Shown here piece after piece: positions 33,441 to 44,416 of a stretch of DNA of 64,000 nucleotides. This DNA comes from Puccinellia tenuiflora (taxonomy: Eukaryota; Streptophyta; Magnoliopsida; Poales; Poaceae). The translations under genes and the position numbers were made by a program. Positions within the stretch are counted from its first letter, which is position 1. Each line of letters begins with the position of its first letter. The stretch lies in the NCBI GenBank assembly GCA_012064385.1, contig QRDG01000827.1, positions 451,888-515,887 on the forward strand, given 5' to 3'. The notes under the pieces are model-generated. The model was not told the DNA's origin. It saw only the letters and a list, made by a program, of their open reading frames with translations, and ran no database searches.

Positions 33441-36352
33441 TCTCCCCCTCCTTCGAAAAGCGTCGTCCTCGAAGCTAGCACGTCCTCATCATGTGAAGGA
33501 GATAGATGGCTTGACGTTAAAGTGGAAGTCACCATGCCGCCGTTGATACCTATACGCACCAAAGACCAAGCAAAACATGTGCGTGCATGATAGAGGAGCA
33601 CATCATTGATGACATGTCCGAATTTGTTCATAACACCATTAGCACAACACAAATATATGGAATGGAATACAAATGCAAGGTCAATGTGCAAGCAACTCAT
33701 CCAAACATCCTCAAAATGTGGGAACACAAAATCTCCAAGAAAATTAGAGAAGGCTAAGATAGCTATCTCATTTTGAACCATATGATGTTCATTGCATTGA
33801 AAGCATCGGAAAGAGAGGTTTGTGAACCACACAAGGTGAGAGAGGCTCTTATCATCGCCATCATGGGTGCAACCAAAGCAAAGAGAAGAGCAAGTGTTCA
33901 TCAATTTTGTTGCAACACCAAGAAGACAACATCCAAAGGTCTCATGACAAGACATGCTCAAAATACCATTATGGTTGCAAAGAAGCCAACGGAAAGAGCA
34001 ATTGTGCATCATACTTGTTGCAACACATAAATCATCTACAAGGAAGATCAAGGGAGAATGAATGTCACACAGGAAAACCAAAGCACTCACATGTTTGCAC
34101 GCGAACCAAAGGAAAGAGCAATTGTTCAATTTGTTCGATGCAAAACATGGAAAAGGAAATAGAGGTTGGTCGGAGCCACAACTCTCATGGAAAATGCTCT
34201 CAAGAGCTCTTTTTGTCAACTCATGCTCAATTGAGGTTGACATTATGAAGCGTGAGCCATTACACACGAAATTCCATAAAAAGAAATTGTGTGCATGGTA
34301 CATGAATGCATCATCCATTATGACGCATCTATCCATTTGCACATCACCAAACACACCAATATCAAAAGGAATGTATGACATATGTGAGTGGTCAATATGC
34401 AAAAGGAAGGGTAAATTCTCAACATGGCAAAAGGAAGAATCTCCAAATTTTGAGAAAGCTATGGGGGCATTCTCATAAGACATCATATCAACATTATTGC
34501 AATCCAAGCATTGGAAAGAGAAATTGTTCAACTTCTTGGATGCAACAATGGGAGAAAATTGGAAAGATTCATAGCAAGGCATGGGTATGGGAAGATCATC
34601 ACAATTAGGTAATTCCACATGATCAACATTGGTTTTGGACAAGGTATCACATGGGAATATGAAAGAAGCATATGTGGCATCAAAAGGATCATCCATAGCA
34701 TGCAAGCAATCACAAGTCATCATGTCCACTAGTGGGATCATGGCATCATCAACACCCATATGCGTACCTTTGTAGTCCCACTCATGAGAGGTAGGTGTTG
34801 TGGTAGAGGTAGCGGCGTCCATGTAGCCGACTTGTTCATCATGATGTAGACATGGGGTGGCATCGTCTTCATCCTCCATGTACATCATCTCCATCATGGG
34901 CGCCATCATGTCAAGGCTTGGCGTCTCATCGTCCATGGGACCTAGTACAATATGAGAAAACACACTAGAGGTAGAGGGTAAGTTGTTAGAAATCGAAATG
35001 TCCTCACTTGACCTATCAACTACCTCTCCCAACTCAAGGTGTGTATCACTCATTCCCTCAAAGTGGAAGCACTCAATCTTGCATATGGTGGAGGCACTCA
35101 ACTCACTTGCACTCTCACTCAAGTGGGCTAGGTGGCTCTCATGCTCACATGGGATTGGTACCATTTTATCATTCAAGCACATAGGGATAGGCTCGGTAGT
35201 CTCAACTCCATTCGCCGCCTTGGTTGAAGGGACACTCCCATGCTCAACCTCTTCACTTGGCTCGCCGTCACAAGTGGTAGCCTCTTCAATGCTCGCCTCC
35301 TTGGTCGAAGGGAAAATCCCATGCTCGACCGTCTTCTCGCCATCTTCATGGTCACCATCTTGTAGAGGTGTGGACAATAAGCTCGGTGAAGAGTCATGTG
35401 AGGGCTTGAAGAACTTGGATAAGCCGGCGATGAAGTCCTCGCGGATGGTCTTGAGCTCGGCTTGCTCGATCTCGAAGTTGGCATTGTCGGCGTCGAGCTT
35501 GGTCTTCAACTTGTCGAGGTCGGCCTTGAGTTTGAGAAGCATATCCCGGTCCTTCTTGGAGTGTGATTTACTCTTGGACGCCCTTTTGGTTGTGGCATGC
35601 GGAGGAGACTCCCTATGATGTGTACTTGCCACCATCTTGTATGTTGATGTAGACGCGTGATGGCGTGGCCTTGAGTAGCTTGAGTCCTCATAGTGACGTC
35701 GATGATGATCATGAGTAGACGTACGCCGATGAAGATCCTTGGTGTTCCTTGGCGAAGACTCGTGTGCATATGCACTTTGCGTTGGCCGCCGTCTCGAGGG
35801 TGAGGTAGCTTGACATCGAGGAGGAGGGTGTGTCTCCTTGTCCTCTAGGCGAAGATGCCTTGTGCTCGGTCTTCTTGAGCTTGTAGGTGCTTGATGGCGG
35901 TGGCGCTCTTGAGTTCGTGGCCTTGAGGATCGTCTAGGTGGGTACTCATCGTCGGAGTCGTCATCCACATGATGTGTAGCGCCTCGTTGGAGATCCTTGA
36001 CGTGCCTTGAGGAGTCGTAGGTCATGTAGGGTTCCGCCACATCATTGGAGTTGTAGTCGTTGTAGTGGTCCGCCATGACGTTGATGCTTGAGGGCTCGAA
36101 GTCGGTGTAGCTCGCCATGTCGTGGACGGTTGCGGCGTCATAGTCGTAGTAGTGGTGGTGCTCCGCCATGTAGTCCATGCTCGTGGAGGTGTCGTCGATG
36201 TCGTGGTCCACCATGTCATCCATGCTCGGGGCGCCGTAGTCGTTGTCGCTCATGATGTCATCCATGCTTGGCGCACCGTAGTCGTTGTCGCTCATCATGT
36301 TCTCATCATCATGGCCTCCATAGGATGCTCCGCTCTCACTAGACATGGTCAA
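32861..36352 (-). CDS. Unknown 1163-residue protein of a non-autonomous LTR element
   Basis: One uninterrupted frame. N-terminus (residues 1-130): acidic, with repeated SDNDYGAPSMDD-type and MADHY/H-type units. Residues about 130-270: Ser/Arg/His-rich (RHRHQAPTSSRRPSTRHLR), resembling the basic N-terminus of some cereal Gypsy gags. Residues about 270-320: coiled coil beginning KKDRDMLLKLKADLDKLKTK. Then a long Glu/Ser/Thr-rich part (MMEMMYMEDEDDATPCLHHD). The region about 590-960 has degenerate repeats built around C-S-F-x-W/C-x-x-C-x-H/N (for example NCSFLWFACKHVS, NCSFRWLLCNHNG and LSFRCFQCNEHHM). The last ~180 residues are encoded by the LTR itself and end in a Pro/Arg/Ala-rich tail from the CCGGCC array. 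No enzyme motif is seen. It may be a diverged gag-like structural protein. Intactness over 3.5 kb suggests recent constraint or very recent insertion. Confidence 0.7.
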   Translation of the reverse strand: MTMSSESGASYGGHDDENMMSDNDYGAPSMDDIMSDNDYGAPSMDDMVDHDIDDTSTSMDYMAEHHHYYDYDAATVHDMASYTDFEPSSINVMADHYNDYNSNDVAEPYMTYDSSRHVKDLQRGATHHVDDDSDDEYPPRRSSRPRTQERHRHQAPTSSRRPSTRHLRLEDKETHPPPRCQATSPSRRRPTQSAYAHESSPRNTKDLHRRTSTHDHHRRHYEDSSYSRPRHHASTSTYKMVASTHHRESPPHATTKRASKSKSHSKKDRDMLLKLKADLDKLKTKLDADNANFEIEQAELKTIREDFIAGLSKFFKPSHDSSPSLLSTPLQDGDHEDGEKTVEHGIFPSTKEASIEEATTCDGEPSEEVEHGSVPSTKAANGVETTEPIPMCLNDKMVPIPCEHESHLAHLSESASELSASTICKIECFHFEGMSDTHLELGEVVDRSSEDISISNNLPSTSSVFSHIVLGPMDDETPSLDMMAPMMEMMYMEDEDDATPCLHHDEQVGYMDAATSTTTPTSHEWDYKGTHMGVDDAMIPLVDMMTCDCLHAMDDPFDATYASFIFPCDTLSKTNVDHVELPNCDDLPIPMPCYESFQFSPIVASKKLNNFSFQCLDCNNVDMMSYENAPIAFSKFGDSSFCHVENLPFLLHIDHSHMSYIPFDIGVFGDVQMDRCVIMDDAFMYHAHNFFLWNFVCNGSRFIMSTSIEHELTKRALESIFHESCGSDQPLFPFPCFASNKLNNCSFLWFACKHVSALVFLCDIHSPLIFLVDDLCVATSMMHNCSFRWLLCNHNGILSMSCHETFGCCLLGVATKLMNTCSSLCFGCTHDGDDKSLSHLVWFTNLSFRCFQCNEHHMVQNEIAILAFSNFLGDFVFPHFEDVWMSCLHIDLAFVFHSIYLCCANGVMNKFGHVINDVLLYHARTCFAWSLVRIGINGGMVTSTLTSSHLSPSHDEDVLASRTTLFEGGGDDVAQPNDITMSSMPTNAKSPWTSKVNSILFEISFPTLWNGMLLEHPPICIARFDTMDTKPMGGAEEAQELISSKAYAWMRRRKRHGQGEEEGGEIRQAGLQPGLGRPPGLHPTRAGRPPSRPRPAPRPAPNQSRPASQPAQAGPQAGTPPDDAGLQAGPGRPPGRAPYRRHRPPGRPRPAPRPDPHLSAPLH

Positions 36353-37712
36353 TCACAAGACAAGTGTATATATATGTGGAGTGGAAGGAACTAAGAAACC
36401 AACCTCACCTAGTAGATAGTATTGGAACTAGTGGACCATGCCAAGAGAAACCGATACACAAGAATGCGGGTGACTTGAATTTCAAAGATCCAAACGCAAC
36501 TCCAAAACACACACGGCTTATGAGTGGATAGGAATGAATTGTGGAAAGCAAATGGAACAACCGGAAACCAAGATATTGTAAAGGCAAGTAGAGAACCACG
36601 ATGACCACAAAGAAAATACAAGTCGATCTCAAAGGATATGAGTGAAGCACATAGAAACACACGCTTTGAAGAGAGGGACTCGTGCAACCAAAAATGAGCT
36701 AGTGATGGACCTAGCGAAGACTAAAGCTCGAGTCGCACGAGTACGAGAGAAACCAACTCGATTGCAATTTATTGGTGGGCTACAAGATTTACACAAAGAT
36801 ACCACACCTATGAATTTTTCATCGAGCTAGCGCGACCTACAAGAGATATGGCATTGAGGCTCTTTCTTTTTATTTGCTCTCTTTTGATTCTTTTTCTATT
36901 CTCTTTTGGCCTCTTACTCTCTTTTTCTATTTTGCCTCTCACTTTGCTTGCCAACAACAACTATATGAACTAGCGCATACAAGGGTTGCTCGGAATACTA
37001 CGAGGTATCAAGTGTGCAAAGCCCAAGCAATCATAGATGAGCTAGTCTCAATAGGTAAGATAGGCACAAATGGCTTGGCTAACAAGTGATGCAAGGTGGG
37101 AGAAGAATTGGGGATGTTATACCTTCCGTCGACGATCTTCACCCGTGGAGTGGAATGCCTCTTCCTTGATCACGAAATATGGTGGCAATAGATGATGGAT
37201 CAACCGCCGTGGTGATGTAGAGCTTGTCCGTAGCTTCGATTAGAGACGAAAATCACCAAAAACGGAGTCCGGAGTGAAAAGTTATGGCCAAAACAAAATT
37301 TCAGCAGGGGAACCGGCCTGGGGGCCGGCCTAGGCCGGGCTGGAGGCCGGCGGCTTCTGCCGGGGGTCCGGCCTAGAGGCCAGCCTAGGCCGGGCTGGAG
37401 GCCGGCCGACACTACCCTCCGGGACGCGAAAATGTGCGATTTTGGGCGGAAAACGGCCCGAAAAACTCCAAATCGGAGGGGAAATCAAAGGAATTTGGCC
37501 ATGGGAACGCAAAGGGAGGTAGATCAACAAGTATAGCAATGGATCCACGGATCAAAACCTACCAAAACTCACAAGAATCTCAGATCGAACCAAAAGCAAT
37601 TTGAGGCTATTTTTTGTGGAAATTTTCGAAATTAACAAAATCAAAGAAAAATTTGGTGGATTTGGGGGGGAAACAAAAGCAAATCCGTGGCAACCCTTGC
37701 TCTGATACCATA

Positions 37713-38716
37713 TGATGTAGGGGGTTGGCCCAATCTTCACGGATTTGCACACACGAGTGGAGGTAAAACGAGGAAGAACGCGAAGAACACGATGAACACG
37801 GTGAAGAACACACGCAAAAGGGGGATAACTCGCGAAGCCTACGAGGGAGAATCACCCGGCATCAAACCCCCAATGGAGTAGCCTCCGGATCTCAAAACCC
37901 AAGTCAACAACACGCTTAATGAAACCGATTTCTCTTACCGGCCGGTCCACCGATCCAATAGAATCCTTGAGGGAAAGATTGGCTTGGTCTACTAGAATCA
38001 CCGCAGTGAGAGAGTAGCTACAAGAAGAGATACATCATCCTCCGCGGAGGAGCCCATCACGGGAAGGAGCAACGCTCAACTCTCAAGTTCATTCATCTCT
38101 ACCTCAAATGGAAAAGGGGGAAAGCTATTTATAGTCTTAGTGCAAAGGAGCTGAAAGGTGGGGGTCCGGCCTGGGGGCCGGCCTGGGCCGGCCTGGAGGC
38201 CGGTGGCGTCTGTAGGGGGCCCGGCCTGGTGGCCGGCCTGGGCCGGCCTGGAGGCCGGCGTCGTCTGGAGGGGTGCCGGCCTGGGGGCCGGCCTGGGCCG
38301 GCTGGGAGGCCGGCCGGCTCTGGTTGGGTGCCGGCCTGGGGGCCGGCCTAGGCCGGCTGGGAGGCCGGCCGGCTCTGGTGGGGTGCCGGCCTGGGGGCCG
38401 GCCTAGGCCGGGCTGGAGGCCGGCCTGCCTGATTTCGCCTCCTTCTTCCTCTCCTTGTCCATGACGTTTCCTTCTCCTCATCCACGCGTACGCCTTGGAT
38501 GAAATCAACTCTTGGGCTTCCTCGGCACCTCCCATCGGCTTCGTATCCATCGTGTCAAACCTAGCAATGCAAATGGGCGGATGCTCAAGTAGCATACCAT
38601 TCCAAAGGGTAGGAAATGAGATCTCGAAGAGGATGGAGTTCACCTTTGACGTCCATGGTGACTTGGCATTTGTTGGCATGCTTGACATGGTGATGTCGTT
38701 GGGTTGGGCTACATCA
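37713..38716 (-). repeat. 5' LTR (1004 bp)
   Basis: Nearly identical copy of 32439-33440, including the CCGGCC array (38161-38427). It preserves the same open frame for the ORF C-terminal part (38137-38688). Confidence 0.93.
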
Positions 38717-39029
38717 CCTTCCCCCTCGGACGCCTCGCCGCCAGCGGCGGATCTGTGTTAGTTGTGGGGTCGGCCGACCCCACAGCTTTTTAGAAAAATA
38801 GCCTAGAAACACTGCTCATTTACTGTTCATTGTGAAGAAAAATTACAAAATTAGCAATGACCCCACAGATATTTGAGGCTGGCTTCGCCGCTGCTCGCCG
38901 CCCCGCTCACCCTCCTCCCGTGAATAAATAGAGGCCGAGGGGTGGCGATGGCAATGCACACCCCATCTTCGTCGGCTCGCGATCTCCTTCCCTCTCATCT
39001 TCCATCGCCGCCCGCTCGCGATCTCCACC

Positions 39030-39999
39030 ATGAACAACAACGATCCACACCGCATCCCCGCTCGGGGCGCCACCCTGCACGTCCCGGAGGCGAAGATCTT
39101 CCACCATTACGGGCTCCTCTGCCCGCCGAACTGCCGCCTCCCCAAGGAGTGGGCCATTTCTGCCGGGGGCCTCGCCGTGCCGCCGATCCCCGCCAGCGAT
39201 GAAGGCCTCCGCCTCGCCATCCTTGAGCGGCGGGATAGGATGACGGAGGCGGAGCGGAACCAGCCGGAGAACGCCGCCGACAACGTGGGCGCCTGGCTCG
39301 TCCGCCTCCACCGGCGCGCGACGAGGAGTTGGCGGCGTACGACCGCATGCGCTGGGGGAAGCCGACGGAGTGGAACGCGGTCGGGCGCGACAAGTGGTGG
39401 GGTGCCACCCAGCACACCGTGGCCAGCGCCATCGAGGCCGCCCGCCGCCACTCCGCAACGGGGAGCCAAATCCCGTTGAGGCTGGTGCCGGTTCCCCCGC
39501 GGCGAGCACCCTCGCCGCCACCGAAGCGGCCTCGGCGCGGCTGGCTGTCCCTCTGCACTCGCGGCGGCGGGAGTAGCAGCGGACGCGGGAGCGGGAGCCG
39601 CCGCGACGACACGCGGACATGGCGTGTCAAGGACGAAGCCGGAGGATGTCAAGCCCGTGGTGGCTCCGCCGGGCTTCGAGCTAGGTGCCACCGGAGCTGC
39701 AGGACGACGTCCACGACGGCGACATCCCCGGGCTTTCCTGGACCTTGACGTCGTCGGCCGTTGAGCTCGAGAGGGACTCCCCCGGGCTAATGCAGGCTCT
39801 TGAGACGTCGGCGGCAATGGCGGCCTCGGCCTCCACCTCGGCCGGCGCCTCTACCTCCCGCGCCGGTGCCTCCTATGCGCAGCACGACGGCGCCTCTACC
39901 TCCCGCGCCGGCTCGTCGTCGCCAAACATCATCGTCCTCGACACCGACGAGGAGGAGAGCGACGGCTTTGATGTCCTAGTCCGACTAGATTTAGGTTAG
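39030..39999 (+). pseudogene. Broken paralogue of the W-W-G transposon protein
   Basis: Starts MNNNDPHRIPARGATLHVPE. The order is LLCPPNCRLPKEWAISAGG, then VPPIPASDEGLRLAILERR, then a frameshift near 39320, then NAVGRDKWWGATQHTV in the next frame. A further frameshift lies before about 39685. The acidic tail reads IIVLDTDEEESDGFDVLVRL before the stop. The same block order and a similar acidic C-terminus occur in the intact 362-codon ORF at 12512-13600. Function unknown. It lies in the right half of the split Harbinger element. Confidence 0.65.
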
Positions 40000-40226
40000 T
40001 TAGGTTTAGGTTAAATTTCGTTCAAATATTGTAATATATAACGAAATTTGAATGAAATTTAAGTCGTTTTTCAAATTTGATTGTTTGAATTGTGTTTGGT
40101 GTCCGACCCTTTAGGGGGTGCCGGTGGGGAGGGGAAAATAAAAACGCCGGACATATGTCCGGCACCCCGCAATTGCCCTCTAAACGGGTGGTGTTGGACA
40201 CAATTTAGGTATCCCCGTGGAGATGC

Positions 40227-41947
40227 TACCAAAGTGATTTGGTGCGGGTGCGTGCTGGTGTTTAGATAGGAAATCGATCGAGGATCTTTAGTGAGCAACA
40301 AACTTTTTTTTTTCAGCTGGACCACACAAATGCAGGGTTGGTCCTATCTCTCTCAGTCTCTCTCGACCTCTGTGTATGCTGTATTGCTGTGTAGGGGAGT
40401 AGTAGCATTTTTCAGTGAGATGCACGAGAGGTTGGCACGGTGTACAAAATGCAGCCAACTCGATTGAGGGCTTGGAACTTCGCTACAGCAGTAGCAATCC
40501 CACTAAGCAAATTGTTAATACTCATTTTGGTTAGACCTATGCTTAGATGCACTATAGTACAAGCAGGAACACTACGCTACCGCCATTTGTTTACTTGGCT
40601 CTAGGCTCTACCATCACCCACCGTAATCTAATTCTAGGGCATATAATAGCTGATCTTAAGCACTACGTTGAAAAACCTTAGCCAAGCACCAGCAATATAC
40701 TCTATGAAAGCCTAAATATAATCACAGTAAACTCCATCCGTTCAATGGGGCTTAATTCCAAGACTGCACCATGTACTACAGTAGCGAGTAATTTGTTTAC
40801 TTGGCTCTAGGATCTACCTGCCCCTCACGACAACGCCCTAATCTAGGACATAATTGATCATTACCACTACGTTGAAAAACCTTGGGCAAGCACCAGTACA
40901 CTACTCTAGAAAGCCTAATCTAATCAGATAAGCTCAAGCCGCCGTTAATTCCAAGACTACTCCATTCAATTGAACTATTGAAGAGAAACCATACGCAATC
41001 AAAGTTGTGATGGGAGTACGTGACCGTGGAGCTTTGGAACCATGCATCCACGGTCGCCTGCCTCTCATGAAAACAGGGGGAATCTCAACCCTTCTTGTTT
41101 CTTTTCACCTGTTCCAAAGCTCTCTAGCTAGTACACCACTTGGGCGTGGGGTAAAGGGCCCTAGCCCTTGTAAAAACGTTTTGTGATCTTATCTTCCTGA
41201 TGATCTTAAAGATTTGGCACGATAGCCTAGTCTAAGCTCGACCTGCTTTCACCTCAGCACATGCAGTTTGGGCGTGCATGCGTAGATCAGTAGCCAGTGT
41301 CATCATCACCAATTCACCATCATTGATGTTAGTAGCTCTTAAACCCCAGCGACTGATAAAGTTGAGATTCTTGCTGATTAAAAGCAAAAAACTTTGGCTC
41401 CCTTTTGACAGTGTAGGCAGCGACTTTGTGCAAAAGAGACAGTGGCTGCCACTGGTGCTTAATTAGATATATTCGAACACAAACCGGGACTAGGCTGAGG
41501 AGAAAAACAGGTGTCGCCCTCGTCATCAAGCATTCAGATCACATGCCCGACCTTGTCACTGCGAGAGTTTCAGAAGCGCTTATTAATTAACCTCGCAGTA
41601 ACTAACTAGAGCCACAGCGCTGTAAACACTGGCATGCATTACGTCATGCAGTCAACCAAGTGTGGTTTTTCTTACCGGATCGAGTCCCCATCTCCAATGG
41701 CGAAACTCTGACGAGCAGGACAGGCGGTCGAGGCTGGAAATTACCCTTGGAATCACGCGAGAGCGTCCTATGGCGTGTACGGTTTCTTCCTTCTCCGTTT
41801 CTGTCTGTCGTGCTGTCGTCGCAGTGCATGGCGAGGGACAAGCGCAAGAATTTGACCGTGGTGGCATCTAGCGCCGAGCTGAAGGATGCGTGGGGCCCGC
41901 TGGGCTCAGTTGTCAGTAGTAGTAGAAACAATGGTATGCTCGCCACC
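40227..41947. other. Intergenic, no gene recognised
   Basis: Contains a diverged direct duplication (40585-40963). Otherwise short open frames only. Confidence 0.5.
40585..40963 (+). repeat. Diverged tandem duplication, about 206-bp unit
   Basis: ATTTGTTTACTTGGCTCTAGG starts at 40585 and again at 40791. Both copies continue through CACTACGTTGAAAAACCTT, AAGCACCAG and TTAATTCCAAGACT with many substitutions and indels. Confidence 0.8.
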
Positions 41948-42144
41948 CAGGGGCGGAGCCAGAAAAATTATATGAGAGGGGCCAATCAAAGAAACAGAAG
42001 CACAAAAAAATTTGGGGAGGGCCGGAGCACTAAAATTCATATTTTTGAGGACTGTTTTGCTTAAAAAACTGTGATGTTAGTAAAAAAAATTCTGTGTTAG
42101 GGGGGGCCGGGGCCCATGCTGGTCCCCAGCTGCCTCCGCCCCTA
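41948..42144. mobile_element. hAT-type MITE, 197 bp
   Basis: The left end CAGGGGCGGAGCCAG is mirrored at the right (CTGCCTCCGCCCCTA). The flanks carry CGCCACC at 41941-41947 and 42145-42151, a 7-bp match compatible with an eroded 8-bp hAT duplication. The interior is AT-rich with no coding sequence. Confidence 0.7.
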
Positions 42145-42151
42145 CGCCACC

Positions 42152-43165
42152 AACAGCGACATCGAGTGATGCCTGCCTGCCTGCTCAAGTACCGTCGTCG
42201 TCTGTGTACCGCCATGAATAATCAGCGGTAAAAGAAAAACAAGTGTAGGAAAGTGAAGGTCGCATGGTTATTACTTACTACAGTCCAAGTACGATTAGTA
42301 CAGGAGTAATCGGTAACTGTCCAGGTATGAGTACTACTACTACTGTTAGTCACTCCAGCGAATAAACAAGGCTAATTAAGCTGCCTGACACGATCTGCTA
42401 AGTAGGCGCAGCTAGTGAATTCCCTGACGATGAATGCATGATCAGCTGGTTTGGTTTTACTGTGTGTCGGTGTGTGTACCAGGCTACCAGCACATCAGCT
42501 GCTGACACGACGCTGCAGTGCAGGTTAATTTGTTGCAGGATTGGCTGCGGTTTCTGAGAAGGAACTTGATGAGCCGCGGCCGGTTCACCCCCATGCGTTT
42601 TCCCACCCCTGCAACGAGTCAGCGTTGTTGGTGAGGTTATAAAGCTGCTCTTAATGCAGGAGTATACTCACAGTAGTACTCTGTATTCTACGTAACTACA
42701 GCGTACAAGGCGGCGTCGACAGACAGCCATTGAGTCCGGCCATTCCTCGGGTCAGAGATACCGGTGAGGCGAGTTCGTTCGGCCGACGTGCGGCGGACGG
42801 CATCCCGAGAATCCAAGAGCACCCGTAATGTATAAACCTCCAAAATACACGAGCTGCTACTATCACTGGTGATCTGATGGATTCCTGGTGCGTGCGTAGA
42901 CAGACACAGCGGTGTTCTCTCGTACGTACTGTACGTACGTCCTCCGGGTCAAGATTATGGGTGGAGCTCGCGTTGCAATGATGGAGGAGTTGATTCTGCG
43001 GGCGAGGTGGGCTTCGGCCGGTAGGATGGAGAACTCCATTAAACGCAGGCGATCTCGAAGCGCATCGCATCGCATGCGCGCGCTGGAGGCGGGGCGGCGA
43101 CAAGAATAGATGCGCAGCTTCACTCGCCCCACACTCGAGCCGAGAGGGAGGACCACGCCGCCCCC
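42152..43165. other. Intergenic, no gene recognised
   Basis: No element ends or genes seen. GTACGTACTGTACGTACG-like sequence lies near 42921-42940. Confidence 0.5.
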
Positions 43166-43318
43166 GTGCAAATCCACGAATTTAACCACTTGGCGAAACT
43201 TCAGCCAAAAATAAACCTATTCGCAAACTTATTTCGAAATTAACCCTTTTTGGTAGCGCCGGAACTAGGGGCGCTATACTCAGTAGGGCAGCGCCGGAGA
43301 CGGCGGCGCTACACTGGC
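43166..43318 (+). repeat. MULE left terminal inverted repeat
   Basis: Begins GTGCAAATCCACGAATTTAA. It matches the reverse complement of 47319-47470. Confidence 0.9.
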
Positions 43319-43927
43319 GTTATGTAGCGCCGGAAGAGATGGCGTTGCACTATGGTGTTCCGCGCCGGCCACTTCGGCGCTATCCCCTCTGAATCCAGTT
43401 AAGTGGATTGGTCGCGGATGTGGAGACCACCGCGACCAAAATCGACTTGTTTTGTTCGTCCCGACATTGTTGTCCTGTCTCACTCCCTCTCACTCCCCCA
43501 ACTCACCTCCCCCTTAAATCCTTCTATTTGGGTGCCGTTTGTTCGTGGATTTCGGCTCCCCTACGTGCTAAGAGGTAATCTCTCCCATCCTCCTTATTTT
43601 TGTCCAATAAAAATTTCCCAATTTGTTGGCATTTGTTGTAGATCTTGGAAACCCTAAAAATTGAATATGAGGAAAAATGTGTGGTTTTTTCTTGATTTTC
43701 CTAGTCAATGGGTGTGTGTATGATGTCTATGGAAGTGTTGTTCTATGATTTGTAGGTTTTTTGTTAGATCTAGTTAGTAAGCTAGATTTAGTTAGGGTTA
43801 GTGCTTAATGAGTATATTTAACCTTAACATGAGTAGTTAGATTTTGTTATTGTATTTTTTTCAAATGCATAGTTTAGTGTAATATCTCTATCATTTAATG
43901 CATTTTGGTTGGTGCAATTTTTTTTAG

Positions 43928-44416
43928 ATGGACAGAATAGTTAGTATTCATCATGTGGACAAGGATGCTTTTTTGAGAGGCAATGTCGAGCATGACTCGG
44001 AAGAGAAAGTGGTGGTGTTTGATCGTAGTCCTAACTTTATGGAGGTTGTGGAGAAGGTGAGGCTTGCATTGAATTGGATGGATCCAAATGATATAGTTAT
44101 TTTGGAGGGAAGGCATAATGTTGGGTTCGGAATGCACTCACGTTGGAAGACCATGCCTCTCAACTCTGAGTCTTGTTGGAGTGCATATAAGGAGACGGTG
44201 TCGGGATCTCAAGACAAGGCTCTTGAGGTATTTGCCACAAAAAAGTTTGACTTGAACCGGAGTGCAACCGAACATGATGTTAGGTGTCCCGTTGAAAATG
44301 AGGCACCTCATGAGCATGAAGTGTATGAGACAACAACGAGCCCCCCTCCGATGACTCAACATGAAGTGAGCCAACCTACATTGACCCAATGTGAAAGGAG
44401 TCCACCTTCAAGTTGA
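43928..44416 (+). pseudogene. MURA-like transposase, N-terminal fragment only
   Basis: Starts MDRIVSIHHVDKDAFLRGNV and continues with a stretch (FMEVVEKVRLALNWMDPNDI then ILEGRHNVGFGMHSRWKTMP) like the N-terminal region of Mutator MURA proteins, which precedes the DNA-binding and DDE domains. After about 160 residues it ends in a Thr/Pro-rich stretch at a stop. No DDE transposase or zinc-knuckle domain follows. Its last ~40 bases overlap the terminal exon of the PMD gene on the other strand, so the transposase was probably cut where the two genes were joined. Confidence 0.55.

Larger units (their letters stand above)
32439..38716 (-). mobile_element. Non-autonomous LTR retrotransposon (6278 bp, TSD CCTTC) with a large unknown ORF
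   Basis: LTRs at 32439-33440 and 37713-38716 begin TGATGTAG and end CTACATCA. The 5-bp duplication CCTTC is perfect (32434-32438 and 38717-38721). On the - strand the right LTR is followed by TGGTATCAGAGCAAGG (initiator-Met tRNA primer-binding site, about 37693-37709). A purine tract GAAGGAGGGGGAGA abuts the left LTR at about 33441-33454. The LTRs differ by about six substitutions and one 2-bp indel, so insertion is recent (order of 0.2-0.3 My). No protease, RT, RNase H or integrase motif is visible. The only long frame is 32861-36352. The 5' leader (36360-37690) holds another CCGGCC-rich cluster at 37313-37410 and no gene. Confidence 0.93.
32047..40226 (+). mobile_element. PIF/Harbinger-type element with W-W-G ORF, split by a nested LTR element
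   Basis: The left end GAGCATCTCCACCGGGGG follows TAA (32044-32046). The right end, read inward, is AGCATCTCCACGGGGATACC, ending near 40226. The two halves (32047-32438 and 38717-40226) are separated by a complete LTR retrotransposon, so the original element was about 1.9 kb. It carries a broken relative (39030-39999) of the ORF in the 12239-13953 element. The right target duplication is not a clean TAA, so that boundary is approximate. About 38755-38885 there may be a further small insertion of an AT-rich fragment flanking GGGGTCGGCCGACCCC. Confidence 0.6.

Noticed and set aside
40215..40240. Clean TAA duplication at the right end of the split Harbinger element
   Set aside because: The bases after AGATGCT are ACC, not TAA, so the duplication is not claimed.
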